Below, one piece after another: positions 15,598 to 23,835 of a stretch of 64,000 bases of DNA (the first letter of the stretch is position 1; each line of letters opens with the position of its first letter). Below the pieces are notes generated by a model, which did not search any database, was not told the DNA's origin, and worked only from the letters and a program-made list of their open reading frames with translations. Origin of the DNA: an uncultured Bacteroidia bacterium (GTDB lineage: Bacteria; Bacteroidota; Bacteroidia; Bacteroidales; CAJPTX01); assembly GCA_947252645.1 (NCBI GenBank), contig CAMXWF010000004.1:62001-126000 (forward strand), read 5' to 3'. The translations under genes were made by a program, and so were the position numbers.

Positions 15598-16509
15598 ATG
15601 ATGAAGAGCTACAGTGGCACGGAGCTTATGCTCACGCCGGATGGTCGGATATACCATCTTCACCTTTACCCCGAGCAACTGTGCTCGACGGTGCTGCTGG
15701 TGGGGGATCCTGGTCGCATCTCGGCGATTGCGTCGCACCTAGAGGCGCCCCAGGAGCTGGCCTACAACCGCGAGTTCCGCAGCGTAAGCGGCAAGTACCA
15801 TGGGCAGCCAATACTGGTGCTTAGCCATGGTATAGGGGCTGGCTGCATAGACATCGTGGTCAACGAGCTCGATGCGCTGGCCAACATCGATTTTTCTTCA
15901 CGTACAGATAATCCTGTTCACCGTCAGCTGCGTTTGGTGCGTCTTGGGACCTCTGGGGTGCTTCGGCGAGATATTCCCCTTGACAGGCCCCTGATCACGG
16001 CTGTGTCCATAGGGCTAGACAGTGTGTCCTATTTTTATGCTCGTTGGCAGGAGGAGCTGGGTGGAGGGGTAGCCGCTGCGTTTGCTGACTTCGTGCGCTG
16101 GCCGCAAGAGCTTCCTAGGCCCTACTCCGTGGGGGCATCAGCCCATTTGCTGGATACGTTTGCCGCCATGGGCGAGCAGGTGCTTACGTTGAGTTGCCCT
16201 GGCTTCTACGCGCCGCAGGGTCGATGTCTCCGCTACGGATTGGCGGGGGGGAGCTGGTTGGAACGGCTGCCGAGCTTTAGCTCGAATGGGCTAAAGTTGG
16301 TCAACATGGAGATGGAGTCGGCACCTCTGATGCTGCTTTCTACATTGCTAGGGCATGAGTGCATCACCATCACCGTGCCCGTGGACAACAGGGCATCAGG
16401 GGCCCTGCCGCTGAACGCAAAGGCTGCTATGGATGCTGCTATTGAGCTTGTGCTAGCGCAGCTAGCCGATAGCGCAGGCACATCACCCATAAGGCGGGAA
16501 GAAGCCTGA
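15598..16509 (+). CDS. Nucleoside phosphorylase (PNP/UDP family)
   Basis: Phosphorolysis of nucleosides to base and ribose 1-phosphate, most like Bacteroidota uridine-phosphorylase-related proteins. Visible: HLYPEQLCSTVLLVGDPGR near residue 21, the phosphate-binding GDPGR, LVLSHGIGAGCIDIVVNEL near 75, VRLGTSGVL near 114, and the substrate-binding NMEMES near 236 typical of this superfamily. The frame opens with an ATG at 15556 that overlaps the kinase stop, but homologues begin close to the MMKSYSG at 15598-15601, so the shorter 303-residue start is chosen. Substrate preference is not decidable. It probably shares a transcript with the kinase and the NAD(P)HX gene. Confidence 0.9.
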   Translation: MMKSYSGTELMLTPDGRIYHLHLYPEQLCSTVLLVGDPGRISAIASHLEAPQELAYNREFRSVSGKYHGQPILVLSHGIGAGCIDIVVNELDALANIDFSSRTDNPVHRQLRLVRLGTSGVLRRDIPLDRPLITAVSIGLDSVSYFYARWQEELGGGVAAAFADFVRWPQELPRPYSVGASAHLLDTFAAMGEQVLTLSCPGFYAPQGRCLRYGLAGGSWLERLPSFSSNGLKLVNMEMESAPLMLLSTLLGHECITITVPVDNRASGALPLNAKAAMDAAIELVLAQLADSAGTSPIRREEA

Positions 16510-16562
16510 GGATACCCCCGCCGCGCGGTGCACAGGGGGAGAGTTTTAGTCTATACGATCTA

Positions 16563-18203
16563 GTGGAAAGCACAGACACAGTATACTGGGCTCGCTCGGT
16601 GGCCTTGCTTCTTGAGCAGGCGGCCTTGCGTAGAGAGGCGTTCACGGCCTATCTACAGGAGCAGGCGGAGCGTCTTAGGCAGGCCATGGTGCGCTTGGAG
16701 AGTCCGGGATGCCAAGGGGCGGTGGTGGTGCGCGATGGTGGCCTGGCTGGGCTGGTGGGGTGTCTCTTGGCGCAAGGATGTAGCGACATGAGTCCGCTAC
16801 CCGTCTACACGCTAGGGTCAGAAGGGGCAGTGAGTGGCCTACGTAAGCTCTTGGCTGAGGTCTGCATGCTGGATGGAGCTGCGGGAGAAGTCCATTTCTT
16901 GCCCTGGGGAGAGCTCGAAGCCCAGGGACCCCGTCTGCTTCTGCTCGACTGCACTAGTTGCTATTCGCCGAGCGGGATGGCTGGAGATACCCTTCTAGCC
17001 CACCTGGAGCGTGGGGCCAGTCGGAAGGCATTGGTGCTGTCGTACGGCCCACCCGCTGGAGTGGAGCTAGACAATGTGGATTTCGATTGGGCGCCCTACG
17101 TGCGCCATGGCTACAGGGGGGTAGTCACTACAGGTTTTCCCACTGCGTGCGAGTTCTCGCCTACTTTCTGCGACCTTGATCCCTTGGGACAGCTTGTAGC
17201 AATTCAGGATGCAGGCCCTCGAGCAGCGACTTTACGTCGACTCATGGGTTTGGAGACGCATAGCATGACTCCTGCGAAGAGTCCCTACGTTCCCATTACG
17301 GGGGAGATGGTGTTGAGGTCGATCAGGGCCTACACCCGGCAACCTGGTTGCGTGCTGATGCGTCTTTCGCGTCATAAGAACGATATGGGTCGTTTACTGA
17401 TCGTGGCCGGCTCACCCACGATGTGCGGTGCGATGCTTTTAGCTACGCAGGCGGCCTTGTCTAGTGGGGCAGGGGTAATAGAGGTGGTCACCCCGGAGTC
17501 GCTCCATCCGCAGCTCAATGCGCGCCATCCGGAGGCCATGGCGCATGCGTCGCAGGATGCCGTAATACCTCCTGCGGTTCTCGATAGGCAGGGTAGGCTC
17601 AAATCCTACTACACGAGTATTCTCATCGGGCCTGGGCTAGGCAGCGCGCCCACCCTGAGGGCGCACATCCTGGCTTGGCTACGGGTGGCAGATGGTAGGC
17701 CCGTAGTGCTGGATGCCGACGCGCTCAACGCCCTTGGGCCGCTCGATGAGGCTTTTAAGGAAGGGCTAGAAGCGTTCGTTGGCGCTCCCATCGTCATCAC
17801 GCCACACTTGGGGGAGTTCCGCCGCCTCTTCCCTGGGATATCGTGCAATGTGGAGATCGACCGGAGCGCACGGCAACTTGCGGGAAGGACTTGCTGGACT
17901 GTAGTTCTCAAACAGGCCTCTACGAGGGTCTACCATGGGGGTGTGGTGTCTATTTTGCCCAATCCGCGGGTGCCTGGGATGGCCACGGGTGGCAGTGGCG
18001 ACGTGTTGTCGGGTTTGCTGGCTGGGCTGTTGGCCTGGAGCCAGGAGCCTGCGCTGGCCAGCACCCTAGCAGTATACCTCCATGCACAGGCAGGACACCT
18101 AGTGCAGCACGAGGTGGGCGACTTGTCGCTGACGGCTTCCCGCCTGGCCGAGGGGCTGCCAGCAGCTTTACAACGTACCCTGCAAAGAGTTCTTGAGGCC
18201 TAA
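16563..18203 (+). CDS. nnrD: ADP-dependent NAD(P)H-hydrate dehydratase with degenerate epimerase domain
   Basis: Nicotinamide nucleotide repair protein, 546 residues. The C-terminal kinase-like dehydratase domain (from about 235) looks intact: GRLLIVAGSPTMCGAMLLA, GPGLGSAPTL, PVVLDADALNAL, VITPHLGEFRRLF, and GMATGGSGDVLSGLLAG with the catalytic Asp. The N-terminal YjeF_N region keeps the length of an epimerase domain but has lost its signatures: NNGGDG is replaced by RDGGLAG, the FGxG loop after the Asp by LLDCTSCYSPSG, and the PSG segment by SYGPPAGVE. The epimerase half is therefore probably inactive. The start is GTG at 16563; a short in-frame stretch lies upstream without ATG. Convergent with the U32 gene. 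Confidence 0.88.
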   Translation: MESTDTVYWARSVALLLEQAALRREAFTAYLQEQAERLRQAMVRLESPGCQGAVVVRDGGLAGLVGCLLAQGCSDMSPLPVYTLGSEGAVSGLRKLLAEVCMLDGAAGEVHFLPWGELEAQGPRLLLLDCTSCYSPSGMAGDTLLAHLERGASRKALVLSYGPPAGVELDNVDFDWAPYVRHGYRGVVTTGFPTACEFSPTFCDLDPLGQLVAIQDAGPRAATLRRLMGLETHSMTPAKSPYVPITGEMVLRSIRAYTRQPGCVLMRLSRHKNDMGRLLIVAGSPTMCGAMLLATQAALSSGAGVIEVVTPESLHPQLNARHPEAMAHASQDAVIPPAVLDRQGRLKSYYTSILIGPGLGSAPTLRAHILAWLRVADGRPVVLDADALNALGPLDEAFKEGLEAFVGAPIVITPHLGEFRRLFPGISCNVEIDRSARQLAGRTCWTVVLKQASTRVYHGGVVSILPNPRVPGMATGGSGDVLSGLLAGLLAWSQEPALASTLAVYLHAQAGHLVQHEVGDLSLTASRLAEGLPAALQRTLQRVLEA

Positions 18204-18249
18204 CGGGAGGGCGGGGTTGGCCATTTGGCAAAGAGCTGGAGACGTTGAT

Positions 18250-19518
18250 TCAATGGTCGTCTTCCGCCACGGCGATGCGCAAGAAGACCTTGTCTCCCCG
18301 ACGGACGCGGTTTGGTGTGGAAAAAGTGCAGACCGTTCCCTGCTCGGCCACGGGTGCAGGCTTTTCATCCACCCATACTTGTTCGGGCTTGGCGGATACT
18401 ACGCCGGAGGTTGGCCCGATAATGTAGAGTCTATCGTTGGGATGGAGCTTAGCAGCCTCAACCCGCACCTCGGCAACACTGGTGCGCTGGAAGAAATTGG
18501 TTACCACCCCGAGTAGCTGCTTCCGCTCGGAGGCCTGTGAGCCGTAGCGATTGGCCCACTCGCCCACTCCACCCCCTAGGTAGTAGCCGCTCCAGAAGCC
18601 CCGGTTGAAGACCTGACGGAGTTCCTTTGTAAGCTCTTCGACAAGCATTGGGGTGAATTTCCCTTCCTGTATGGCCGCTACGGCCTGCCTGTAGACCCTT
18701 GTAGCCACTAGGACGTACTCTGGACTCCGGGCCCGACCTTCTATTTTGAGTAGAGAGACTCCAGCTGCGAGCACCTTGTCGAGGAACGGTAGAGTGCATA
18801 GGTCCTTGGGAGACATGAGGTATTGGTTTTGCACCTCAATTTGTCTCCCGTTGTTGCGATCGGTAAGCAGGTAGCTGTGTCGACAAATCTGGGCGCAGCT
18901 TCCTCTGTTGGCCGAGCGATTGGCCTCGTGGAGGCTCATGTAGCACTTGCCGGATATGGCCATGCAGAGGGCACCGTGGGCAAAGAGTTCTATGCGCATC
19001 AGCTCCCCGCGTGGTCCTCGGATATTTTGCTCGACTATCTGCCGATGGATAGCGGCCACCTGCTTGAGGCTCAGCTCTCGGGCCAGGACAGCCACGTCGG
19101 CCCAATGGCTGTAAAAGGCGAGTGTTTTTGCGTTGGAGATGCTGAGCTGGGTGGAGAGGTGAATGTGTAGCCCACGTTCGTAGGCCATGGCGATGACGGC
19201 TTGGTCGCTAGCGATAATGGCATCGACGTGGGCTTGTAGGGCCATGTCGAGCAGACGGGCCACTTGGTCGAGTTCCTCATCGTATACGATGGTGTTGAGG
19301 GTGAGGTAGCATTTGCAGTGGTCTTGGTGGAGTGTCTCGACGATGGTGGGTAGCTGTTCGGCTTGGAAGTTGAGGCTCGAAGCCGCGCGCATGTTGAGCG
19401 TCCCGACCCCGAGGTAGACGGCATCGGCATGAGCTTGGAGTGCCGCGTGTAGGGCTGCCCAGTTGCCGGCTGGGGCCATGACCTCAACCTGGTGTGTTTG
19501 TGGGGCTGGGCTATCCAT
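18250..19518 (-). CDS. U32 peptidase-family protein (TrhP/RlhA type RNA hydroxylation)
   Basis: Members of this family (TrhP/YegQ and RlhA/YdcP) are needed for hydroxylation of specific RNA uridines or cytidines rather than proteolysis. The 422-residue protein has VEVMAPAGNWAALHAAL at the N-terminus, AVYLGVGTLNMRA, the LSTQLSISNAKTLAFY segment near 120, and the Cys cluster GALCMAISGKCYMS followed by NRGSCAQICRHSY that is the family signature for an iron-sulfur site. KIEGRARSPEYV lies near 265. ATG at 19518 overlaps the umuC stop by 8 bases and starts close to the conserved domain; an upstream ATG at 19551 is possible. Which RNA it modifies is unknown. Confidence 0.9.
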   Translation of the reverse strand: MDSPAPQTHQVEVMAPAGNWAALHAALQAHADAVYLGVGTLNMRAASSLNFQAEQLPTIVETLHQDHCKCYLTLNTIVYDEELDQVARLLDMALQAHVDAIIASDQAVIAMAYERGLHIHLSTQLSISNAKTLAFYSHWADVAVLARELSLKQVAAIHRQIVEQNIRGPRGELMRIELFAHGALCMAISGKCYMSLHEANRSANRGSCAQICRHSYLLTDRNNGRQIEVQNQYLMSPKDLCTLPFLDKVLAAGVSLLKIEGRARSPEYVLVATRVYRQAVAAIQEGKFTPMLVEELTKELRQVFNRGFWSGYYLGGGVGEWANRYGSQASERKQLLGVVTNFFQRTSVAEVRVEAAKLHPNDRLYIIGPTSGVVSAKPEQVWVDEKPAPVAEQGTVCTFSTPNRVRRGDKVFLRIAVAEDDH

Positions 19519-20800
19519 TGGAGAAGAGGAGATGGTTAGGAGGATCGTCAAGCGGGGCCTCGTTGGGCATCATATGCACTTGGGCATCCGAGCGGTGCTG
19601 GTGGTTGGTCAGGGAGTCGAGGTCGAGCTGGCCTTGGCTGGCCATTTGGACGACCCCTTGGCCAAAGCGGGCTTCAAGGGCTTGTATAGTGCCATTGAGA
19701 CGTGCTCTGGGGTATGTGCTTGGTGGTGCGAAGAGCGAATCGTCGTAGGATTCCTCTACCAGTTTACCCAAATAGACCCCCACTTTTTTGTAGCGGCACT
19801 CGGGTCGGAAGCTTTCCTGGAGCAATTGCTGGGTAATCTGGTTGATCGTGATGAGGTCTTGGGTTGGTGGTGTTAGTTGTCGGAGCAGTGCGGCCTGGTG
19901 CTGGGGCAACTGGGGCTTAAACTTATTCGTGCGCAGTAGCACGGCCACCTCTCGGGCCTGGAGGTGTTCTTTTCGTAGGGTACGGCAGCACATGGCGGTG
20001 AAGAGCGCAATGCACTTTTGGAGGTTTGGCAGCTCGTTGGTTTCTAGCGCCAGGCTCCTGGTAGCCATGACCGATTGGCGCCTATGGGGCTGGTTGAAGG
20101 GGATGCAGGGGATGCCCTGTAGTTCTTTCCAGGTACGGACCCCCGTGATGGACATGCTCTGCTTGACGAAGCGCTCGGAGAGCTGAGTGAAGGCATAGGC
20201 AGAATCAATGCCGATGGCTTGTAGATTGGCCCTGTGGCGTCGACCGATGCCCCACACCTCCTCGATGGGCAGATGGCGCAAGGCCTGCTCACGCTTTGCT
20301 GGAGAGTCGATGACAGCGCACCCCTGGTAGCCATCGTAGTGCTTGGCAAAATAGGTGGCCGCTTTGGCTAGTGTCTTGGTGCTAGAGAAGCCTACGCTGA
20401 CGGGGATTCCTACCTCTTGTAGGATGCGCGTCCTGAGTTCTAGGCCAAAGGCGTGTAGGTCCATATTGACGTACATCAGGACGAAGCACTCATCGATGGA
20501 ATAGACCTCTTGGGCTGGTACTTGGTCTGCAATGATGCGCATGATGCGCTGGGAGATGCCCCTATAGAGATCCATGTTGCCGGAGAAGACAGCTACTCTT
20601 TCGCGTTTGACGAGGTCCTGGATCTTAAAGAGTGGCACGCCCATGGGGATGCCGAGTTTTTTGGCCTCATTGCTCCTGGAGACAACGCACCCGTCGTTGT
20701 TTGAGAGGACCACGACGGGGCGGTTGGCCAGCTGGGGCGCAAACGCTCGCTCGCAGCTGACGAAGAAGTTGTTGCAGTCAATGAGCCCAAGGCACGGCAT
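19511..20800 (-). CDS. umuC: Y-family translesion DNA polymerase UmuC
   Basis: Error-prone polymerase acting in lesion bypass. The 429-residue protein has catalytic motif CLGLIDCNNFFVSCERAF at the start, VVVLSNNDGCVVSRSNEAK near 28, the second acidic motif EVYSIDECFVLM near 100 (SIDE conserved), VSVGFSSTKTLAKAA near 137, and IEEVWGIGRRHRANLQ in the helix-hairpin-helix region near 178. The C-terminal little-finger region is complete. No umuD-like gene lies next to it: the upstream gene is an M23 lipoprotein. Its last codons overlap the U32 gene, implying coupled translation. Two direct repeats just upstream may control it. No LexA box was identified. Confidence 0.95.
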   Translation of the reverse strand: MPCLGLIDCNNFFVSCERAFAPQLANRPVVVLSNNDGCVVSRSNEAKKLGIPMGVPLFKIQDLVKRERVAVFSGNMDLYRGISQRIMRIIADQVPAQEVYSIDECFVLMYVNMDLHAFGLELRTRILQEVGIPVSVGFSSTKTLAKAATYFAKHYDGYQGCAVIDSPAKREQALRHLPIEEVWGIGRRHRANLQAIGIDSAYAFTQLSERFVKQSMSITGVRTWKELQGIPCIPFNQPHRRQSVMATRSLALETNELPNLQKCIALFTAMCCRTLRKEHLQAREVAVLLRTNKFKPQLPQHQAALLRQLTPPTQDLITINQITQQLLQESFRPECRYKKVGVYLGKLVEESYDDSLFAPPSTYPRARLNGTIQALEARFGQGVVQMASQGQLDLDSLTNHQHRSDAQVHMMPNEAPLDDPPNHLLFSNG

Positions 20801-20805
20801 GGTGG

Positions 20806-20838
20806 CTAGTGGTGAGATGACAGGCCGCCTAGTGGTGA
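20806..20838. repeat. Two 10-bp direct repeats immediately upstream of umuC
   Basis: CTAGTGGTGA at 20806-20815 recurs at 20829-20838, 23 bases (about two helical turns) apart. They begin 5 bases before the umuC start on the minus strand. This could be an operator or a leader element; no -7 promoter match was found nearby. Confidence 0.5.
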
Positions 20839-20950
20839 AGTGTGGGAGCGATGATGTGTGGCGTGCGACATGGCTTGGCAGGTCATAGATAGATACGGGC
20901 TGTAGGCATCAAAGCGGAAGATGGGGCGTTTCTAGGGTCACTGCTGGGGC

Positions 20951-22201
20951 CTAATGGATGGCTATACTGGTGGGCGCCGCCTTAGCCTTGGCGAGGTGAT
21001 AGCGCAAAGCCTCGTCTACAAAGGTACACCAGCGATAGTAATCAGGCAACTGGTCGGGGTGCAGCGGGGCGACGGAGGGGGATTCGAGGTGTAGCGGGTT
21101 GAAAGGAGCCCCATTCTTCCAGACCCTGAAGTCGAGATGTGGCCCCGTGGCTAACCCGGTGCTTCCGACGAAGCCAATGAGCTGCCCCTGCTTCACGCGG
21201 CTTCCAACTGCCAGCCCCTTTGCGAAGCGCGAGAGGTGCATATAGCCGGTGGTGTAGACACTGTTATGCTTGATTTTTAGGGTATTCCCGCCGCCCCTGG
21301 TGTAGTTGCGCTGCACCACGCGCCCGTCGCCAAGAGCCACCACTGGAGTCCCGGTAGGTGCGGCGTAGTCGATTCCTGTGTGTGGTCGGACGATTTTGAG
21401 GATTGGATGCTTGCGGGCATAGGAGAAATGCGAGGAGATGCGGCTAAAACGCAGGGGTGCCTTGAGGAAGGCTTTACGAAGGCTATTGCCCTGTGGGTCC
21501 CAGTAGTCGTAGGTGTGATTTTGCGGATAGCGGTAGGCGCAGATGGTGTCGGAGGCGTGGATGTAGCGTGCAGCATGGATGGTGCCGATGGCTGCAGGCC
21601 CGTTGGCCACGCGGAGTTCATCGTAGAGAACCTCGAAGGTATCGCCAGAAGCCAACCCGAAGAAATCGACCGTCCAAGCATAGATATCGGCAATGTCTAG
21701 AGCCAACTGCGCGGGGACATCGGCCTTGGCTAGGGCATTCCATAGCGAGGATTGTACCACGACCTTCACAGCGCGCAGCTCCTTGTGTTCTGGGAGTTCA
21801 CCTAGTGACTCATGCACGGTGTCCCCTAGGAATTCTAGTCGGACGAATTCTCTTGGGCCATTTTGGTAGATCCAACAGACGGGGATGGAGTCGTGTGCAT
21901 ACCAGAGGTAGGCCTTGGCACCGGCTTTGATATTGCGGACGTGGAAGTGGCCCGCGATGGTGGTTCCGAGCTGGTTGAGGTATCTGGCGGGGACGCCCGC
22001 CGAGCTGAGCAGCTGCGAGAGGGTGGCCCCCGGGGCTATGGCCATGGTGTCGCAACGCAACGAATCGGCCGAGAAGCCGAAGCAATTGGTCTCTTGCGCC
22101 TCAGGTATTGGCGTTGGTGCTGGCCCTTTTTGGACAATCCGATCGGGGGGCTGGCACGATGGAAGAAGGAACACTAGGAGTAGTCCACAGATTCTCCACA
22201 T
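20951..22201 (-). CDS. M23-family metallopeptidase lipoprotein
   Basis: Probable peptidoglycan endopeptidase or its inactive regulator, anchored in the envelope. The N-terminus has a lipoprotein signal, RICGLLLVFLLPSC, with Cys as the lipidation site. A long OapA/LysM-like region follows (MAIAPGATLSQLLSSAGVP), then the C-terminal LytM domain at about 265-380: HTGIDYAAPTGTPV carries the first zinc-binding His and Asp, YMHLSRFAKGL the catalytic His. The last motif reads GPHLDFRVW, with Asp in place of the second His of the usual HxH. ATG at 22201 is chosen over ATG at 22222 because a weak promoter match (22226-22233) would put the transcription start near 22220. Confidence 0.9.
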   Translation of the reverse strand: MWRICGLLLVFLLPSCQPPDRIVQKGPAPTPIPEAQETNCFGFSADSLRCDTMAIAPGATLSQLLSSAGVPARYLNQLGTTIAGHFHVRNIKAGAKAYLWYAHDSIPVCWIYQNGPREFVRLEFLGDTVHESLGELPEHKELRAVKVVVQSSLWNALAKADVPAQLALDIADIYAWTVDFFGLASGDTFEVLYDELRVANGPAAIGTIHAARYIHASDTICAYRYPQNHTYDYWDPQGNSLRKAFLKAPLRFSRISSHFSYARKHPILKIVRPHTGIDYAAPTGTPVVALGDGRVVQRNYTRGGGNTLKIKHNSVYTTGYMHLSRFAKGLAVGSRVKQGQLIGFVGSTGLATGPHLDFRVWKNGAPFNPLHLESPSVAPLHPDQLPDYYRWCTFVDEALRYHLAKAKAAPTSIAIH

Positions 22202-22225
22202 ACGTTGGTAGCAGCTAAGCATGGC

Positions 22226-22233
22226 GCAAGGTA
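22226..22233 (-). promoter_or_regulatory. Weak -7-like element for the M23 gene
   Basis: The minus strand reads TACCTTGC, lacking one T of TAnnTTTG. Its upstream sequence (ACGC followed by a T run on the plus strand) resembles that flanking the dnaN promoter at 38143. Confidence 0.35.
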
Positions 22234-22278
22234 CGCGCTTTTTTGCGCATTTTGGGGTGTGTATGCGGCAAAATAGAG

Positions 22279-22286
22279 TAACTTCG
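22279..22286 (+). promoter_or_regulatory. -7 element (TTCG variant) for rpoN
   Basis: TAACTTCG, one base from TAnnTTTG, 44 bases before the rpoN ATG. A TTTG at 22251-22254 lies upstream at slightly long spacing. Confidence 0.55.
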
Positions 22287-22330
22287 CGGAGTCCCGTACA
22301 GACAGGATGTGTGCAAGTAGGGAGAGTGGC

Positions 22331-23818
22331 ATGGCCAAGCTACGACAAGGTCTAACGCAACGGCAGACGCAGCGATTATCGCCGCAGCAGATTCAGGTTG
22401 TGCGCCTGCTGGAGCTCCCCACGTTGCAACTGGAGCAGCGGATCAAGCGGGAGCTGGAGGAGAACCCGACGCTGGAAGAGGGGGATAATGGGCGTGAGGA
22501 GTCGCTCGATAACGATCCCCCGCAGGAGGAGATGGGTCAGGAGTCGGAGGTGCCAGAGGAGGACGATGATTTTTCCTTGGAGGACTACCTGCCCGAGCCC
22601 TCTGAGCAGCTGACGGCCTACGAGTACAGCGGGAGCAGTGAGGACGATGACGATTTTAGTCGGAAGGAAGACTACCGCTACCCGAGTCGCCAGTCGTTTC
22701 GCGAGCAGCTAGTGGAGCAGATCCGTATGCGGCGCATTCCCGAAGATCAGCAGGCGCTTGCGGAATACATTGTGGGGAACCTGGACAGCGATGGCTACCT
22801 CCGTCGCCCATTGCAGGCGCTGGGCGATGATCTATTCCTCACGCACGGGCATCAAGTGCCCGAGAAGACACTCCAGGAGGCGCTGGGGGTCGTGCAGTCG
22901 CTCGAACCAGCGGGCATAGGCGCCAGGACGCTCCAGGAATGCCTACTGCTACAATTGGCCAATAAGGCTGGCGAGTCCTGCGCGCTGGCCCGTCGGGTGC
23001 TGGGGGAGTATTATACGGAGTTTACCAAGAAGCACTACGAGAAGATCTGTGAGGGCCTATGCGTGGATGAGGATGCGCTACGGGAGGCCATAGGGGAGAT
23101 AGTCAAGCTCAACCCCAAGCCGGGCGACTTGGGCAGCGATGCGCACAATGAGGCCCAGAACGCAGTGGTGCCGGATTTTTTCCTGCAGACCGATGAGTCG
23201 ACGGGCAGCATCACCGTGAGCCTCAACGGACGCAATACGCCCGAGCTACATGTGAGCCGCCATTACGTCAACATGCTCGAGGGCTACGCGGCCAACCGTC
23301 AAAAGGCCAGTAAGCAGCAGCGTGAGGCCGCCCAATTCATGCGTAAAAAGCTTGATTCGGCCCGCTGGTTCATTGAGTCGATCCGTCAGCGCAACGAGAC
23401 GCTCCTATCGGTCATGGGCAGTATAGCTGAATACCAGCACGATTTCTTTTTCACGGGCGAGAGCAAGAGCCTGCGTCCCATGATTCTGAAGGACATCGCC
23501 GAGATGACCTCGCTAGACATCTCGACCATCTCGCGGGTAGTGAACAGCAAGTACGTACAGACCCCATTTGGCATCCTCTCGCTGCGTGATTTTTTCAGCG
23601 AGGGCCTACAGACCCAGGACGGGGAGGAGGTGTCGACCCACGAGGTCAAGAGTGCCCTGCTGCGGATCATCGAGCAGGAGGACAAGTACAACCCACTGCC
23701 CGATGATGCCATCAAGTCGCTGCTAGAGCAGCAGGGCTACGCCGTGGCCCGTCGGACGATAGCCAAGTACCGGGAGCAACTCAAGATCCCCGTGGCGCGT
23801 CTGCGCAAGCAGCTATAG
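22331..23818 (+). CDS. rpoN: RNA polymerase sigma-54 factor
   Basis: Sigma factor for -24/-12 promoters that need an AAA+ activator. The 495-residue protein has the Gln/Leu-rich region I (LSPQQIQVVRLLELPTLQLE), a strongly acidic region II (EVPEEDDDFSLEDYLPEPSE and SSEDDDDFS), the core-binding domain at about 115-300, the HTH region (LDISTISRVVNSKYVQTPFG) and the C-terminal RpoN box ARRTIAKYREQLKIP. ATG at 22331 follows GGGAGAG and replaces an upstream in-frame codon at 22307. The ion-channel gene begins 17 bases after its stop. No sigma-54 activator gene is in the window. Confidence 0.97.
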   Translation: MAKLRQGLTQRQTQRLSPQQIQVVRLLELPTLQLEQRIKRELEENPTLEEGDNGREESLDNDPPQEEMGQESEVPEEDDDFSLEDYLPEPSEQLTAYEYSGSSEDDDDFSRKEDYRYPSRQSFREQLVEQIRMRRIPEDQQALAEYIVGNLDSDGYLRRPLQALGDDLFLTHGHQVPEKTLQEALGVVQSLEPAGIGARTLQECLLLQLANKAGESCALARRVLGEYYTEFTKKHYEKICEGLCVDEDALREAIGEIVKLNPKPGDLGSDAHNEAQNAVVPDFFLQTDESTGSITVSLNGRNTPELHVSRHYVNMLEGYAANRQKASKQQREAAQFMRKKLDSARWFIESIRQRNETLLSVMGSIAEYQHDFFFTGESKSLRPMILKDIAEMTSLDISTISRVVNSKYVQTPFGILSLRDFFSEGLQTQDGEEVSTHEVKSALLRIIEQEDKYNPLPDDAIKSLLEQQGYAVARRTIAKYREQLKIPVARLRKQL

Positions 23819-23835
23819 GGTTCGAGGGCAGCACG

